In this document: positions 15,228 through 22,333 of the stretch, piece by piece
Numbering within the stretch: the stretch's first letter is position 1
Layout: each line of letters opens with the position of its first letter
Source of the DNA: Candidatus Woesearchaeota archaeon
GTDB lineage: Archaea > Nanobdellota > Nanobdellia > Woesearchaeales > CG1-02-33-12
NCBI GenBank assembly: GCA_017609385.1
Contig: JAFCEA010000002.1
Location: 1-25,905 of the forward strand
Length of the DNA: 25,905 bases
Reading direction: 5' to 3'
Notes under the pieces: model-generated
Seen by the model: only the letters and a program-made list of their open reading frames with translations
The model's database searches: none
What the model was told of the DNA's origin: nothing
Program-made: the position numbers and the translations under genes

Positions 15228-15761
15228 ATGGCAAAGAAAGAGGAAAAATCAAAGATTGTTCTGGAAAGGGAATATATAATTCCCTTAAGGAAAGAGTTCC
15301 AGAAAGCACCAAAATACAAAAGGGCAAAAAAAACAATCAAGGCCTTAAAAGAATTCTTAGCAAAGCATATGAAATCTGATAATATAAAGCTTGGAAAATA
15401 TCTTAACTTAAAAGTCTGGGAGCATGGGATAAAAAATCCTCCTCATAAGGTTAAGGTTAAGGTTGAAAAGTTTGATGATGGCCTAGTTAAGGCAGAGCTT
15501 ACAGATGCTCCTGTTGAAAAACCAAAGGAAGAAAAAAAGCAAAAGAAAACAACACCAGAAAAAGAAGAGAAAAAGCATCCTGAAAAGAAAGAGGAAAAAA
15601 CCGAAGAGAAGAAAGAAAAAAAACAACCTGAAAAGAAAACAGAAGAAAAGAAAGAAGAATCCAAGGAAATAAAGAATAAAGAAATGAAGCCAGCAGAAGA
15701 TAAAAAAGCAGTTAAAGAAGAAAAAAAGATTTCTAACAAGTCTGATGAAAAAAAATCCTAA
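15228..15761 (+). CDS. rpl31e: Large-subunit ribosomal protein L31e with long Lys/Glu tail, 177 aa
   Basis: Residues 1 to about 95 are a standard L31e domain: IVLEREYIIPLRKEFQKAPK, RAKKTIKALKEFLAKHMK, LGKYLNLKVWEHGIKNPPHK and KVKVEKFDDGLVKAEL. The following 80 or so residues are a Lys/Glu/Pro low-complexity tail (for example KEEKKHPEKKEEKTEEKKEK), about as long as the domain. The ATG at 15228 comes two nt after the L39e stop; an in-frame ATG at 15198 lies inside the L39e gene and is less likely. S19e in the same operon has a similar tail. Confidence 0.96.
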   Translation: MAKKEEKSKIVLEREYIIPLRKEFQKAPKYKRAKKTIKALKEFLAKHMKSDNIKLGKYLNLKVWEHGIKNPPHKVKVKVEKFDDGLVKAELTDAPVEKPKEEKKQKKTTPEKEEKKHPEKKEEKTEEKKEKKQPEKKTEEKKEESKEIKNKEMKPAEDKKAVKEEKKISNKSDEKKS

Positions 15762-15963
15762 CAAAAAAGAGAGCATAAACAATAAAGTAAAATTTGTTAA
15801 TGAAGAAGATAAAACTGAATTTTTTCTTAAAGGTGAAGGCAAGGAATATGAAAGGGGAGAAACTATACAACATAAGAACAAGCAATATAAGATAATTGAT
15901 AGAGTGATTGATTACTTTAAAAGAAAAATTAGTTATTATAAAGTAAAATTATTTAAGAAGTAG
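15745..15963 (+). CDS. Hypothetical small protein after L31e, 72 aa
   Basis: Not recognised. It is very basic, with a possible beta-rich core (VKFVNEEDKTEFFLKGEG, ETIQHKNKQYKIIDRVIDY) and a basic C-terminus (FKRKISYYKVKLFKK). It overlaps the end of L31e by 17 nt and has no obvious ribosome binding site, so translation may depend on coupling. In many archaea the position after L31e is held by eIF6 and then L18a/LX; this protein does not resemble either. It could be a fast-diverging or lineage-specific ribosome-associated protein. Confidence 0.6.
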   Translation: MKKNPNKKESINNKVKFVNEEDKTEFFLKGEGKEYERGETIQHKNKQYKIIDRVIDYFKRKISYYKVKLFKK

Positions 15964-15982
15964 CTTTCATTAAAACAAAAGC

Positions 15983-15993
15983 TTATTAAATAA
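15983..15993 (+). promoter_or_regulatory. TATA-like box for cbf5
   Basis: TTATTAAATAA is centred 25-26 nt before ATG 16013, so the cbf5 mRNA is predicted to be leaderless. Confidence 0.6.
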
Positions 15994-16012
15994 CAAAAAA
16001 CTCTTTCTAGGC

Positions 16013-17008
16013 ATGCAAAAAGATTTACTGCCTTTTGAAAAGATTAAAAGAAAGATTCTGATTAGAAAAAAATCTATAAGCTCATCTAAATTTGGATGTG
16101 AGCCTGACAAGAGACCTGTAAAAGAGCTAATAAACTATGGCATTGTAAATATAGACAAGCCTTCTGGGCCTACAAGCCATCAGGTTAGTGCATATGTTCA
16201 GAAAATCCTTAATATTAGCAAGGCAGGCCACTCAGGAACACTTGATCCAGGTGTTACAGGGGTGATACCCACAGCTCTTGGAAGGGCCACTAGAATCGTC
16301 CAGACCTTGCTCAAAGCAGGCAAAGAGTACGTAGGATTAATGCATATTCATAAAGAAATTGCAGAGCATGAGATTTATCATGTATGCAATGAATTTGTGG
16401 GCAAGATAATGCAGATGCCACCAATAAAAAGCTCTGTTAAAAGGAGATTAAGGGAGAGGCAAGTGTATTATTTTGATATTATGGAGATTGAAGGCCAGGA
16501 TGTCTTATTTAAGGTTGGCTGCGAAGCAGGAACATACATAAGAAAGCTTGTGCATGATATTGGCAAAAAAATTGGCTCTGGTGCCCATATGGCCGAATTA
16601 AGAAGGACAAAGGCAGGTCCTTTTAATGAAAACACAAATCTTGTCACATTACAGGATTTAACAGATGCATTTTATTATTACAAGAAAGAGGAAAATGAGA
16701 AATATCTTAGGTATTGCATACAGCCAATAGAAAATGCTGTCAAGCATCTTCCAAAAATTTATGTATTGGATAGTGCTGTTGACAGCTTGTGCCATGGTGC
16801 TAATCTTAATGTGCCTGGAATCTCAAAACTTGAGTCAGGCATAACTACAGAAGGTATTGTTGCTATTATGACCTTAAAAAAAGAGCTTATCTGCTATGGA
16901 ATAGCAAAACTAAACTCAGATGAAATGCTTGGTGATAAAGGCCTTGCTATAAAAACAGAAAAGGTTTTTATGTTGCCTGGAACATATCCAAAGATTGAGA
17001 AAGCTTAA
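16013..17008 (+). CDS. cbf5: Cbf5, archaeal H/ACA RNA-guided pseudouridine synthase, 331 aa
   Basis: TruB-family pseudouridine synthase, the catalytic subunit of H/ACA RNPs that modify rRNA, and able to make pseudouridine 55 in tRNA. Motif I is GIVNIDKPSGPTSHQV; the catalytic aspartate is D78 in GHSGTLDPGVTGV; further family parts are MPPIKSSVKRR and CEAGTYIRKLVHDIG. A C-terminal PUA domain spans about residues 245-325 (VPGISKLESGITTEGIVAIM, GDKGLAIKTEKVFML). Length is typical. No Nop10, Gar1 or L7Ae gene is in the window. Its stop is followed one base later by a membrane protein gene. Confidence 0.97.
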   Translation: MQKDLLPFEKIKRKILIRKKSISSSKFGCEPDKRPVKELINYGIVNIDKPSGPTSHQVSAYVQKILNISKAGHSGTLDPGVTGVIPTALGRATRIVQTLLKAGKEYVGLMHIHKEIAEHEIYHVCNEFVGKIMQMPPIKSSVKRRLRERQVYYFDIMEIEGQDVLFKVGCEAGTYIRKLVHDIGKKIGSGAHMAELRRTKAGPFNENTNLVTLQDLTDAFYYYKKEENEKYLRYCIQPIENAVKHLPKIYVLDSAVDSLCHGANLNVPGISKLESGITTEGIVAIMTLKKELICYGIAKLNSDEMLGDKGLAIKTEKVFMLPGTYPKIEKA

Positions 17009-17009
17009 T

Positions 17010-17615
17010 ATGATTAAATACAATTCAAAGGAACTTATCATTGCATTATTAATAGCTTTTATAATTATTCTTGGCTCTTTTAACTTTTTTCTTTATTCAA
17101 CATGCTTTCATGGCTCGCTTATAAGAAAGTATTCAGACAATCCAAGTCATTTAGAGATTGACAGGAATGTAACAAGATATATAACCGGCCTTGGTTCAGA
17201 ATTAAATGTTGATTTTAATGAAGATGAAAAATCTCACATGGCAGATGTTAAAAGATTGATTATGTTTGAAGAGTTTCTTTTTATTGCTTTATTAATTTGG
17301 TTTTTTATATTAGCTTACAAAAGAAAAATAAATTATTCACACTTAAAAAAAGCTGCTTTGATAGTAATTTTAATTGCAGTATTTTCATTAATCAGCTTAT
17401 TATTTTTTGACAGGTTTTTTGAATTATTCCACTTAGTCTTTTTTCCAATGGGCAATTGGCAGTTTTCATCTAATTCTTTAATGATTCAGGTTTACCAGCA
17501 GTCTTTTTTCCAGGAATTCTTTGTAATGGTTATTGTGGTTGCATTTATTTTTTCATTACTGCTTTTTCTTTTAATAAAAATTATAGAGAAGAATAAAATT
17601 AGTCATCAACAGTGA
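17010..17615 (+). CDS. DUF1461 / Lit-like integral membrane protein, 201 aa
   Basis: Membrane protein with helices at about 9-29, 86-103, 114-133 and 168-190. Two conserved histidine segments stand out: SHMADVKRLI (His76) and FELFHLVFFPMGNWQF (His141, then GNW). This is the DUF1461 pattern. In some Gram-positive bacteria a member, Lit, moves an acyl chain within lipoproteins, and two histidines are important there. The archaeal role is unknown. ATG 17010 starts one base after the cbf5 stop; a TTG at 16995 is in frame but overlaps cbf5. Its 3' end overlaps the converging DUF357 gene by 17 nt. Confidence 0.75.
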   Translation: MIKYNSKELIIALLIAFIIILGSFNFFLYSTCFHGSLIRKYSDNPSHLEIDRNVTRYITGLGSELNVDFNEDEKSHMADVKRLIMFEEFLFIALLIWFFILAYKRKINYSHLKKAALIVILIAVFSLISLLFFDRFFELFHLVFFPMGNWQFSSNSLMIQVYQQSFFQEFFVMVIVVAFIFSLLLFLLIKIIEKNKISHQQ

Positions 17616-17886
17616 ACAGTTTAGAGTCAGTAACATCAAAGAGTCCTATTCTTGCGCCTGCATCTAGCCAGCCATGGGCATAGCTTAGGGCTGCAAATGC
17701 ATTAACATAATCATCCTTTTCCTTGAAATATTTGGCATCTTTGTAATATCTATTGGCCATGTCAAGGAAATCAGCTGCAAATTCTTTCTTTGAGTTGTCT
17801 TTTGTTATGTTGTTTTTGGCTTTTTTCAAGGCTTGGCCTGTAATGTCAAAGTACTTCTCCAGCTTTTCATCAGTAATTTCTTTCAT
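17599..17886 (-). CDS. DUF357 family protein, 95 aa
   Basis: Small all-helical archaeal protein. The family signature is present: ANRYYKDAKYFKEKDDYVNA followed by AFAALSYAHGWLDAGARIGL. The fold resembles HEPN-type helical bundles, but no nuclease motif is evident. It lies 25 nt after the CYTH gene on the same strand and probably shares its transcript. Its 3' end overlaps the converging membrane protein gene. The function of DUF357 is not established. Confidence 0.9.
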   Translation of the reverse strand: MKEITDEKLEKYFDITGQALKKAKNNITKDNSKKEFAADFLDMANRYYKDAKYFKEKDDYVNAFAALSYAHGWLDAGARIGLFDVTDSKLFTVDD

Positions 17887-17911
17887 TCTATCTAAAAAAT
17901 CCTTTTTGTTT

Positions 17912-18442
17912 TTATAGTTTTGGATTTAGAAATAGTTTAGAATAATTAAACCTCTTTAAGTCATTCTCAATGTCTTCATAAGACTTCCCGCAAATCATGC
18001 CTCCGGCAATAAATTTCTCCTGCGTTACATCTGCTAAACAAAAATTAGGCATTTCAAAAGAATCTTTTTCCCCTATTTCTTCGAATTCAAAATCTACAAC
18101 AACTAATCCTTTTAAAGGGCCCTGAAATACATCTATCTCTGCTGTTCTGCCATTATAATTATAACAATACCTTATTTTACTAACTCGTTTTCCATCCAGC
18201 TGTGCAAGTTCCATGAATTCAGATTCTGTAAGAATAATTGTTTGCTCTCTTTGATGAGAAGAATCATTTCCCTTAACTGGTTCTTTTTTGGTTATTTCAT
18301 ATTCATTGCCATTTTTTCTTATTCTTAGTGTTGGGTGAATGCTTGATTTTGGAATATAAATATCAATAATTTCCTTTGATTTGCAGTTACTTAATCCTTT
18401 AGGAAGATATTTTGCCAAGTATGTTCTTTCCAATTCTATCAT
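17912..18442 (-). CDS. CYTH-domain protein (triphosphate tunnel metalloenzyme), 176 aa
   Basis: Member of the CYTH family, which hydrolyses or cyclises triphosphates (thiamine triphosphatase, class IV adenylate cyclase, inorganic triphosphatase). Tunnel features seen in order: N-terminal ELER (residues 3-6), TLRIRKNGNEYEITKKEPVK, SKIRYCYNYNGRTAEIDVF, GPLKGLVVVDFEFEE, and a late KFIAGGMICGKSYEDIEND that resembles the NKXLS end of class IV cyclases. The classic E-x-E-x-K is ELERT here, so the lysine is replaced by threonine. Substrate and reaction cannot be chosen from sequence. The promoter predicts a leaderless start. Confidence 0.85.
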   Translation of the reverse strand: MIELERTYLAKYLPKGLSNCKSKEIIDIYIPKSSIHPTLRIRKNGNEYEITKKEPVKGNDSSHQREQTIILTESEFMELAQLDGKRVSKIRYCYNYNGRTAEIDVFQGPLKGLVVVDFEFEEIGEKDSFEMPNFCLADVTQEKFIAGGMICGKSYEDIENDLKRFNYSKLFLNPKL

Positions 18443-18462
18443 GGTTTTAGCTCTTTGATTGG

Positions 18463-18472
18463 ATTATTTAAG
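18463..18472 (-). promoter_or_regulatory. TATA-like box for the CYTH-DUF357 genes
   Basis: Minus-strand CTTAAATAAT is centred about 26 nt before the start codon at 18442. Confidence 0.55.
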
Positions 18473-18554
18473 GCTTTTGGTTGGTTTGTACTGTCAATTT
18501 AACTAGCAAGTTAGTCACACAAAAAATAAAGTATATGCCTTGGATTTAGAAAAG

Positions 18555-18563
18555 ATTATATAG
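18555..18563 (+). promoter_or_regulatory. TATA-like box for the methyltransferase gene
   Basis: ATTATATAG is centred 26 nt before ATG 18585, predicting a leaderless transcript. Confidence 0.6.
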
Positions 18564-18584
18564 AACCAAAATATAATAAATTAA

Positions 18585-19241
18585 ATGCTTCAATGGGATA
18601 AAATATACAAAAAAGAAGGAGTAAATTGTAGTCATTACAGTATACTAAAGCCTCACGAAGACATTTCTAAGGTGTCAGATTTCTTTAAAAAACAAAAGGT
18701 TAAAAGAGTTCTTGACTTGGGGTGTGGTGCTGGCAGGAATCTTATTTACTTATTAAGAAGTGGCTTTGATATGTATGGCATAGATTATGCACCTGAAGGG
18801 CTGAAAATCATCAAAGAGAGGTTAAAAAAGGAAAAAACAAACTGCAGACTTAGATTAGGCAATATCTTCAATAAACTTCCTTATGAGGATGATTTTTTTG
18901 ATGCAGTGATTAGTGTCCAGGTCCTGCAGCATGGCAAGCTGAATGAAATAAAAAGAGCAATAAAAGAAATTAAAAGGGTGCTGAAGCCAGAAGGGATTAT
19001 TTTTATAACCCTTAGCGGAAGGATTTCTAATGGTAAGGTTAGGGAATATCTTATCAAGACAGCTAAAAAAATAGCACCAAGAACATATGTTCCAACAATA
19101 GGCAATGAAAAAGGACTGATTCACTTTATCTATAATAAAAAAATTATAAAAAAACATTACAATAATTTCAAAATTCTCAAAATCTGGAAAGACAGCAGGG
19201 ATTATTATTGTTTTATAGCTCAAAATAAAAACAAGGCCTAG
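18585..19241 (+). CDS. Class I SAM-dependent methyltransferase, 218 aa
   Basis: Rossmann-type methyltransferase. Motif I is RVLDLGCGAGRNLIYLL (residues about 44-60); the acidic residue that binds the cofactor ribose is in GIDYAPEGL; motif IV region is DDFFDAVISVQVLQHG; motif V is KRVLKPEGIIFIT. The C-terminal part is basic with aromatic residues (IKKHYNNFKILKIWKDSRDY). The substrate cannot be told from sequence; the overall build is like UbiE/Tellurite-resistance type small-molecule methyltransferases. It has its own promoter and no close partner. Confidence 0.92.
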   Translation: MLQWDKIYKKEGVNCSHYSILKPHEDISKVSDFFKKQKVKRVLDLGCGAGRNLIYLLRSGFDMYGIDYAPEGLKIIKERLKKEKTNCRLRLGNIFNKLPYEDDFFDAVISVQVLQHGKLNEIKRAIKEIKRVLKPEGIIFITLSGRISNGKVREYLIKTAKKIAPRTYVPTIGNEKGLIHFIYNKKIIKKHYNNFKILKIWKDSRDYYCFIAQNKNKA

Positions 19242-19293
19242 GAATTTTGTAAACTACAATTTTCCAGATAATTTACACATATTCTATAATTAT

Positions 19294-19311
19294 TTACAAA
19301 AATTACAAAAA
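19294..19311. repeat. Two tandem copies of a 9-base unit
   Basis: TTACAAAAA occurs twice without gap between the methyltransferase gene and the lipoprotein-like gene. It could be part of an upstream control region or chance in AT-rich DNA. Confidence 0.3.
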
Positions 19312-19318
19312 TCTCAAT

Positions 19319-19334
19319 CTTTTTTCTCAGAAAT
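19319..19334 (+). promoter_or_regulatory. Shared upstream word, copy 2
   Basis: CTTTTTTCTCAGAAAT directly precedes the TATA-like box of the lipoprotein-like gene. It differs by one base from the word at 21327-21342 upstream of the HTH-LysM gene. Its 14-base core is identical to 13155-13168. It could be a regulator site or, for 19319, the T-rich end of the methyltransferase transcript. Confidence 0.4.
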
Positions 19335-19336
19335 GC

Positions 19337-19348
19337 TTATTAAAAATA
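19337..19348 (+). promoter_or_regulatory. TATA-like box for the operon starting at 19369
   Basis: TTATTAAAAATA is centred 26 nt before ATG 19369. Confidence 0.55.
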
Positions 19349-19368
19349 AATGCTGATGTTATCTCACT

Positions 19369-19875
19369 ATGGGCTTAAAAAGGACTATTGGGATTTTGCT
19401 TTTGAGTGGAGCAATCGCAACAACAGGATGTTTTGCTGTTGGATGCACAAAAACAAAGGCAACAAAACAAGTTGTACAAGAAAAGGTTGTTATAGTGGCT
19501 GAAAAACAAGAGCAACCAATGTATGGCCTTGCTGGAAAAAATATTGATGAGCTTTTTGGGTATACAAAAGGAATTATCAGTGAAAGTCCTGAAGAATTCA
19601 AAGATTATATCCTTGATATAAGCAAAATTGGTATTGAAAACAACTATGACCAAGAAATAGTAAATATGTTCAGCGACGAGCTTCTTGAGAAAAGAATAAG
19701 CGAGATGTCAAACGAAAGAAAGTTCAGGATAATAAAGCCATTGATAGATGAAAAAGTGGAGGAGAGTTACAAAAAAATAGTAGATTTTGCTGAAAAACAA
19801 AAGCCAAAAGTCAAGGAATTCTACAAAAACCTAGAAAACAAAATCAATGAGTATCTAAAGGGAGGTGAAGAGTGA
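19369..19875 (+). CDS. Lipoprotein-like helical protein, 168 aa
   Basis: No family recognised. The N-terminus has positive residues (MGLKR), a hydrophobic stretch (residues 6-24) and two cysteines, C21 and C26. AVGC at 23-26 is a fair lipobox, so the protein is probably anchored outside the membrane through a lipid on cysteine. The mature part is Lys/Glu-rich and helical, ending in LENKINEYLKGGEE. It is the first gene of a three-gene operon. The promoter predicts a leaderless start, and the next ATG follows its stop directly. Confidence 0.75.
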   Translation: MGLKRTIGILLLSGAIATTGCFAVGCTKTKATKQVVQEKVVIVAEKQEQPMYGLAGKNIDELFGYTKGIISESPEEFKDYILDISKIGIENNYDQEIVNMFSDELLEKRISEMSNERKFRIIKPLIDEKVEESYKKIVDFAEKQKPKVKEFYKNLENKINEYLKGGEE

Positions 19876-20124
19876 ATGGGTCTTATAAGATTTGGCTTTA
19901 AGGTCTTGAAGTATTTCCTGATATTTTCATTAGGATATTATATTGGTGGTGGGTGCGAGAACACAGCCATAAATCATGAAATAAAAAAAGAGATTAGTTA
20001 CACAAAACCTGCCTATTACCAGACTGTTGATGAAAAGGTTATGAAAGATATTGTCCAGCTTGATGGACTTGAAAAAAGCCTAGTATTATATTCTCAGATG
20101 GATAAAAAAGCAATAAAAAATTAA
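19876..20124 (+). CDS. Small single-pass membrane protein, 82 aa
   Basis: Not recognised. It begins MGLIRFGFKVLKYFLIFSLG and continues YYIGGGCEN: one hydrophobic helix (residues about 10-25) followed by a glycine run and a cysteine at 27. The cysteine could be lipidated, but the motif GGGC is a poor lipobox. The rest is charged and helical. The ATG touches the stop codon of the upstream gene, and GGAGGTGA lies inside the end of that gene, so the two are coupled. Both this protein and its neighbour start with MGL and place a cysteine after a hydrophobic helix. Confidence 0.72.
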   Translation: MGLIRFGFKVLKYFLIFSLGYYIGGGCENTAINHEIKKEISYTKPAYYQTVDEKVMKDIVQLDGLEKSLVLYSQMDKKAIKN

Positions 20125-20135
20125 AAAGGGGGAAA

Positions 20136-21227
20136 ATGGAGGAAGGTTTAATAGAAAAAATAAAGATGAGGAAAAGCTATGATTCAAGACCAAACACAAA
20201 CAATCTTATTAAAAAACTCCAGATTGTTGGAGCACTTAAGGATGAAAATAATAGGGCAAAAAAAGAGAAATTAAATAGTGGTTTAGTGATAGACATTATA
20301 AGAGGTAGTTATGATAAATTGTCAGGAGTAAGCAGTAACCAAGGATTTGTTGGATTTCAGAATAATTTCAAGAAAATAAAAAAATTGAATTTAATTATGA
20401 GAAGAAAGCTTATGGCAAAAAAATCCCTTCCATACAGGGTGCTTGTAACAATAAAAGATATCTGCAGAATAAAGATATTGGGCAAGGAAGGATATTCAAT
20501 AGAAGATATATTTAATATGCAGTCAGACGCAATAGAAAACATTAATTCCAATCTAAGCAGGGTAATTATTTATTCAAGGAATGAGCTTGATAAACTAGTT
20601 AATTATAGAAACAATATAATAAAAAATTTTGGCAGTAATATTGACAGGTATAAAACACTGGGGCAAGAGCTTAAACTAAAAAGCAAGCTTTATTTGGAGG
20701 CAAAAGAAGAGTTTGAATCAATGAAACAGGGGGACAAGGATTATTCAACTATCAAGCTTGGAGTAACAAACCTTGAAAGAGAATTAAAAGAGATGGAACA
20801 AGGAAAAATTCTTTGTGCTAACTACATAAAAGATCGTGGAAAAGAAGAAAAGATTCTTGAAGACATTGAAAACCTGCTTAGAACAGGGGTACATATATGT
20901 GAAATGGTCAATCAAAAGACTGGTTGTATACTAGAATATGTAAGAAATACGAAAAAAAAGTGGGATATTCTTGTAGAACAAGGCAAAATTACAGAAGCAT
21001 TATATGAATCTGTTGGTTTGTTAGGTGAATACTCAGGACACTTACATACAATAGTAAATGAAAGCATAGGCAAGATGGCACAAATTGCAAGCAATCCAAA
21101 TATTATTAACAGTTATTACTTAAGAACAAATAAGGGGATCAGGCAGATAGCAAATAATGTTATAGATGCTCATTATAATTCTGCTGAGAATTTGGAAAAC
21201 AATGTAAATGAATTGCTTAAGGGTTAA
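20136..21227 (+). CDS. Soluble long helical (coiled-coil) protein, 363 aa
   Basis: No family recognised. No membrane helix or signal is seen. The whole chain looks alpha-helical, with charged heptad-like stretches near residues 135-260 (KEEFESMKQGDKDYSTIKLG, NLERELKEMEQGK). The basic N-terminal third may contact membrane or nucleic acid. AGGGGG lies four nt before ATG 20136. It is the third gene of the operon with the lipoprotein-like and single-pass proteins. Its size and helix content parallel the soluble protein at 22334-23338 in the neighbouring operon, though I see no clear sequence match between them. Confidence 0.72.
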   Translation: MEEGLIEKIKMRKSYDSRPNTNNLIKKLQIVGALKDENNRAKKEKLNSGLVIDIIRGSYDKLSGVSSNQGFVGFQNNFKKIKKLNLIMRRKLMAKKSLPYRVLVTIKDICRIKILGKEGYSIEDIFNMQSDAIENINSNLSRVIIYSRNELDKLVNYRNNIIKNFGSNIDRYKTLGQELKLKSKLYLEAKEEFESMKQGDKDYSTIKLGVTNLERELKEMEQGKILCANYIKDRGKEEKILEDIENLLRTGVHICEMVNQKTGCILEYVRNTKKKWDILVEQGKITEALYESVGLLGEYSGHLHTIVNESIGKMAQIASNPNIINSYYLRTNKGIRQIANNVIDAHYNSAENLENNVNELLKG

Positions 21228-21298
21228 TTAATTCAAATAGAAATTATTTTTTAGGTAGTATATTTTAGAAATCGGAAGATTTATGTTTTATAACCAAA

Positions 21299-21312
21299 GA
21301 TTTACGTAAATC
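21299..21312. promoter_or_regulatory. Perfect 14-base palindrome upstream of the HTH-LysM gene
   Basis: GATTTACGTAAATC reads the same on both strands. It lies 78-91 nt before ATG 21390. AAATCG at its right end and AAGATTTA at its left end each recur just upstream (21269-21274 and 21276-21283). It is a candidate operator for a dimeric regulator. The gap 21228-21389 otherwise holds no gene. Confidence 0.45.
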
Positions 21313-21326
21313 GCGGAAAAATAAAG

Positions 21327-21342
21327 CTTTTTTCTCAAAAAT
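21327..21342 (+). promoter_or_regulatory. Shared upstream word, copy 3
   Basis: CTTTTTTCTCAAAAAT matches the word at 19319-19334 with one mismatch. It lies between the palindrome and the start of the second operon. It may also serve as the T-rich terminator of the operon ending at 21227. Confidence 0.4.
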
Positions 21343-21389
21343 CAATATAAACAATAATTCCCCCCATTAAAATATTAAAAAATAAGTTA

Positions 21390-22319
21390 ATGGTGGACAA
21401 AATAATAGAATATAACAATAATAAACAGGATTTAGAATACAAATTAAAAAAAGAAGAAGATAGTTCTGTAGATACAAACAGAAAAGATACAAAACAGAAT
21501 AACAAAACACTGGATAAAATAGTAAAAGAAGAGCAAACCCAAGAAAATTACCATAGTAAGAGATTGTCTGATTATGATAGAACACAGATTTTTGATTTAT
21601 ACAACAGCAGGAAAGATATAAGGGTTAAGGACATAGCTAAAGAATTCAATAAAAACAGAGAAAAAAATGGTTCAAAAACTAAAAATTTCTGTGTTTCAAC
21701 ACTTTATAATATCTTAAACAAATATGAAAAGCAAGGAAAGACTGTAAGATGGAGAAGAAAAAAGAAAAAGCAAAATACTGCCATCAAGCCAAATTATTAT
21801 AAAAATGTTTTTGGGAATTACTTGGCTAAGACAGGCAACTTCTTTAAAAAGAATATTAAAAAAATAGTAAGTTATGGTCTGGTTGGGGTATTGTCTTTTA
21901 TGATTGGGTTTGGAGCCTCAAATTATACCCCAAAATTACCAAAAGATTATCCTATAACTCCCCCAAATAAAGTAGAGTATGTTATTGAAAAAGGAGATTC
22001 TCTTTGGAATCTAATGGATAAGGAAACAGGCAGGCCTGATCTATGGGAAATTGTATATGCTGCTAATGAAAGGCCTGCAACAACCAAAATCCAGAAAGAC
22101 AGACAGCATAATCTTAGAGAAATTGGATACAAGTATGATATAGAATGCTTGAAGGATGTTGGCCAAAAGGGTTCTTTAAAGCCATATGAATTTAAAGATC
22201 AATATAAAATTAGAGATAATACAAAAATCAATATCAATAAGGGAATATTAAAGGATATAGTCAAGCTAAGCCCTGTAGTTGAGTCAGAGTTCAATAAGGT
22301 TTTCTATAAGTCTCAATAA
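21390..22319 (+). CDS. Transmembrane protein: N-terminal helix-turn-helix, one membrane helix, C-terminal LysM-like domain, 309 aa
   Basis: Residues 1-57 are charged and flexible. Residues about 58-115 look like a helix-turn-helix domain (DYDRTQIFDLYNSRKDIRVK, DIAKEF, then CVSTLYNILNKYEKQGK), followed by a very basic linker (RWRRKKKKQ). One membrane helix spans about 159-176. Outside it, a LysM-type module begins at 197 with YVIEKGDSLWNLMDKETG and LWEIVYAANE; its last strand seems to be YKIRDNTKININKG near 272-285. That leaves an insertion of about 40 residues inside the LysM fold. Basic residues before the helix put the DNA-binding part in the cytoplasm. It is the first gene of the second operon. 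It could be a one-component membrane regulator. Confidence 0.75.
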   Translation: MVDKIIEYNNNKQDLEYKLKKEEDSSVDTNRKDTKQNNKTLDKIVKEEQTQENYHSKRLSDYDRTQIFDLYNSRKDIRVKDIAKEFNKNREKNGSKTKNFCVSTLYNILNKYEKQGKTVRWRRKKKKQNTAIKPNYYKNVFGNYLAKTGNFFKKNIKKIVSYGLVGVLSFMIGFGASNYTPKLPKDYPITPPNKVEYVIEKGDSLWNLMDKETGRPDLWEIVYAANERPATTKIQKDRQHNLREIGYKYDIECLKDVGQKGSLKPYEFKDQYKIRDNTKININKGILKDIVKLSPVVESEFNKVFYKSQ

Positions 22320-22333
22320 CCTGGTGAATAAAA

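Noticed and set aside
14361..15881. Several Phe/Ser-rich minus-strand frames (14361-14834, 15443-15739, 15483-15881)
   Set aside because: They are antisense to the Lys/Glu-rich tails of S19e and L31e; the codons for Lys and Glu read as Phe, Leu and Ser on the other strand.
18500..18513. TAACT-AGCA-AGTTA inverted repeat between the CYTH and methyltransferase genes
   Set aside because: Five-base arms are common by chance in such AT-rich sequence, and it does not align with either promoter box.
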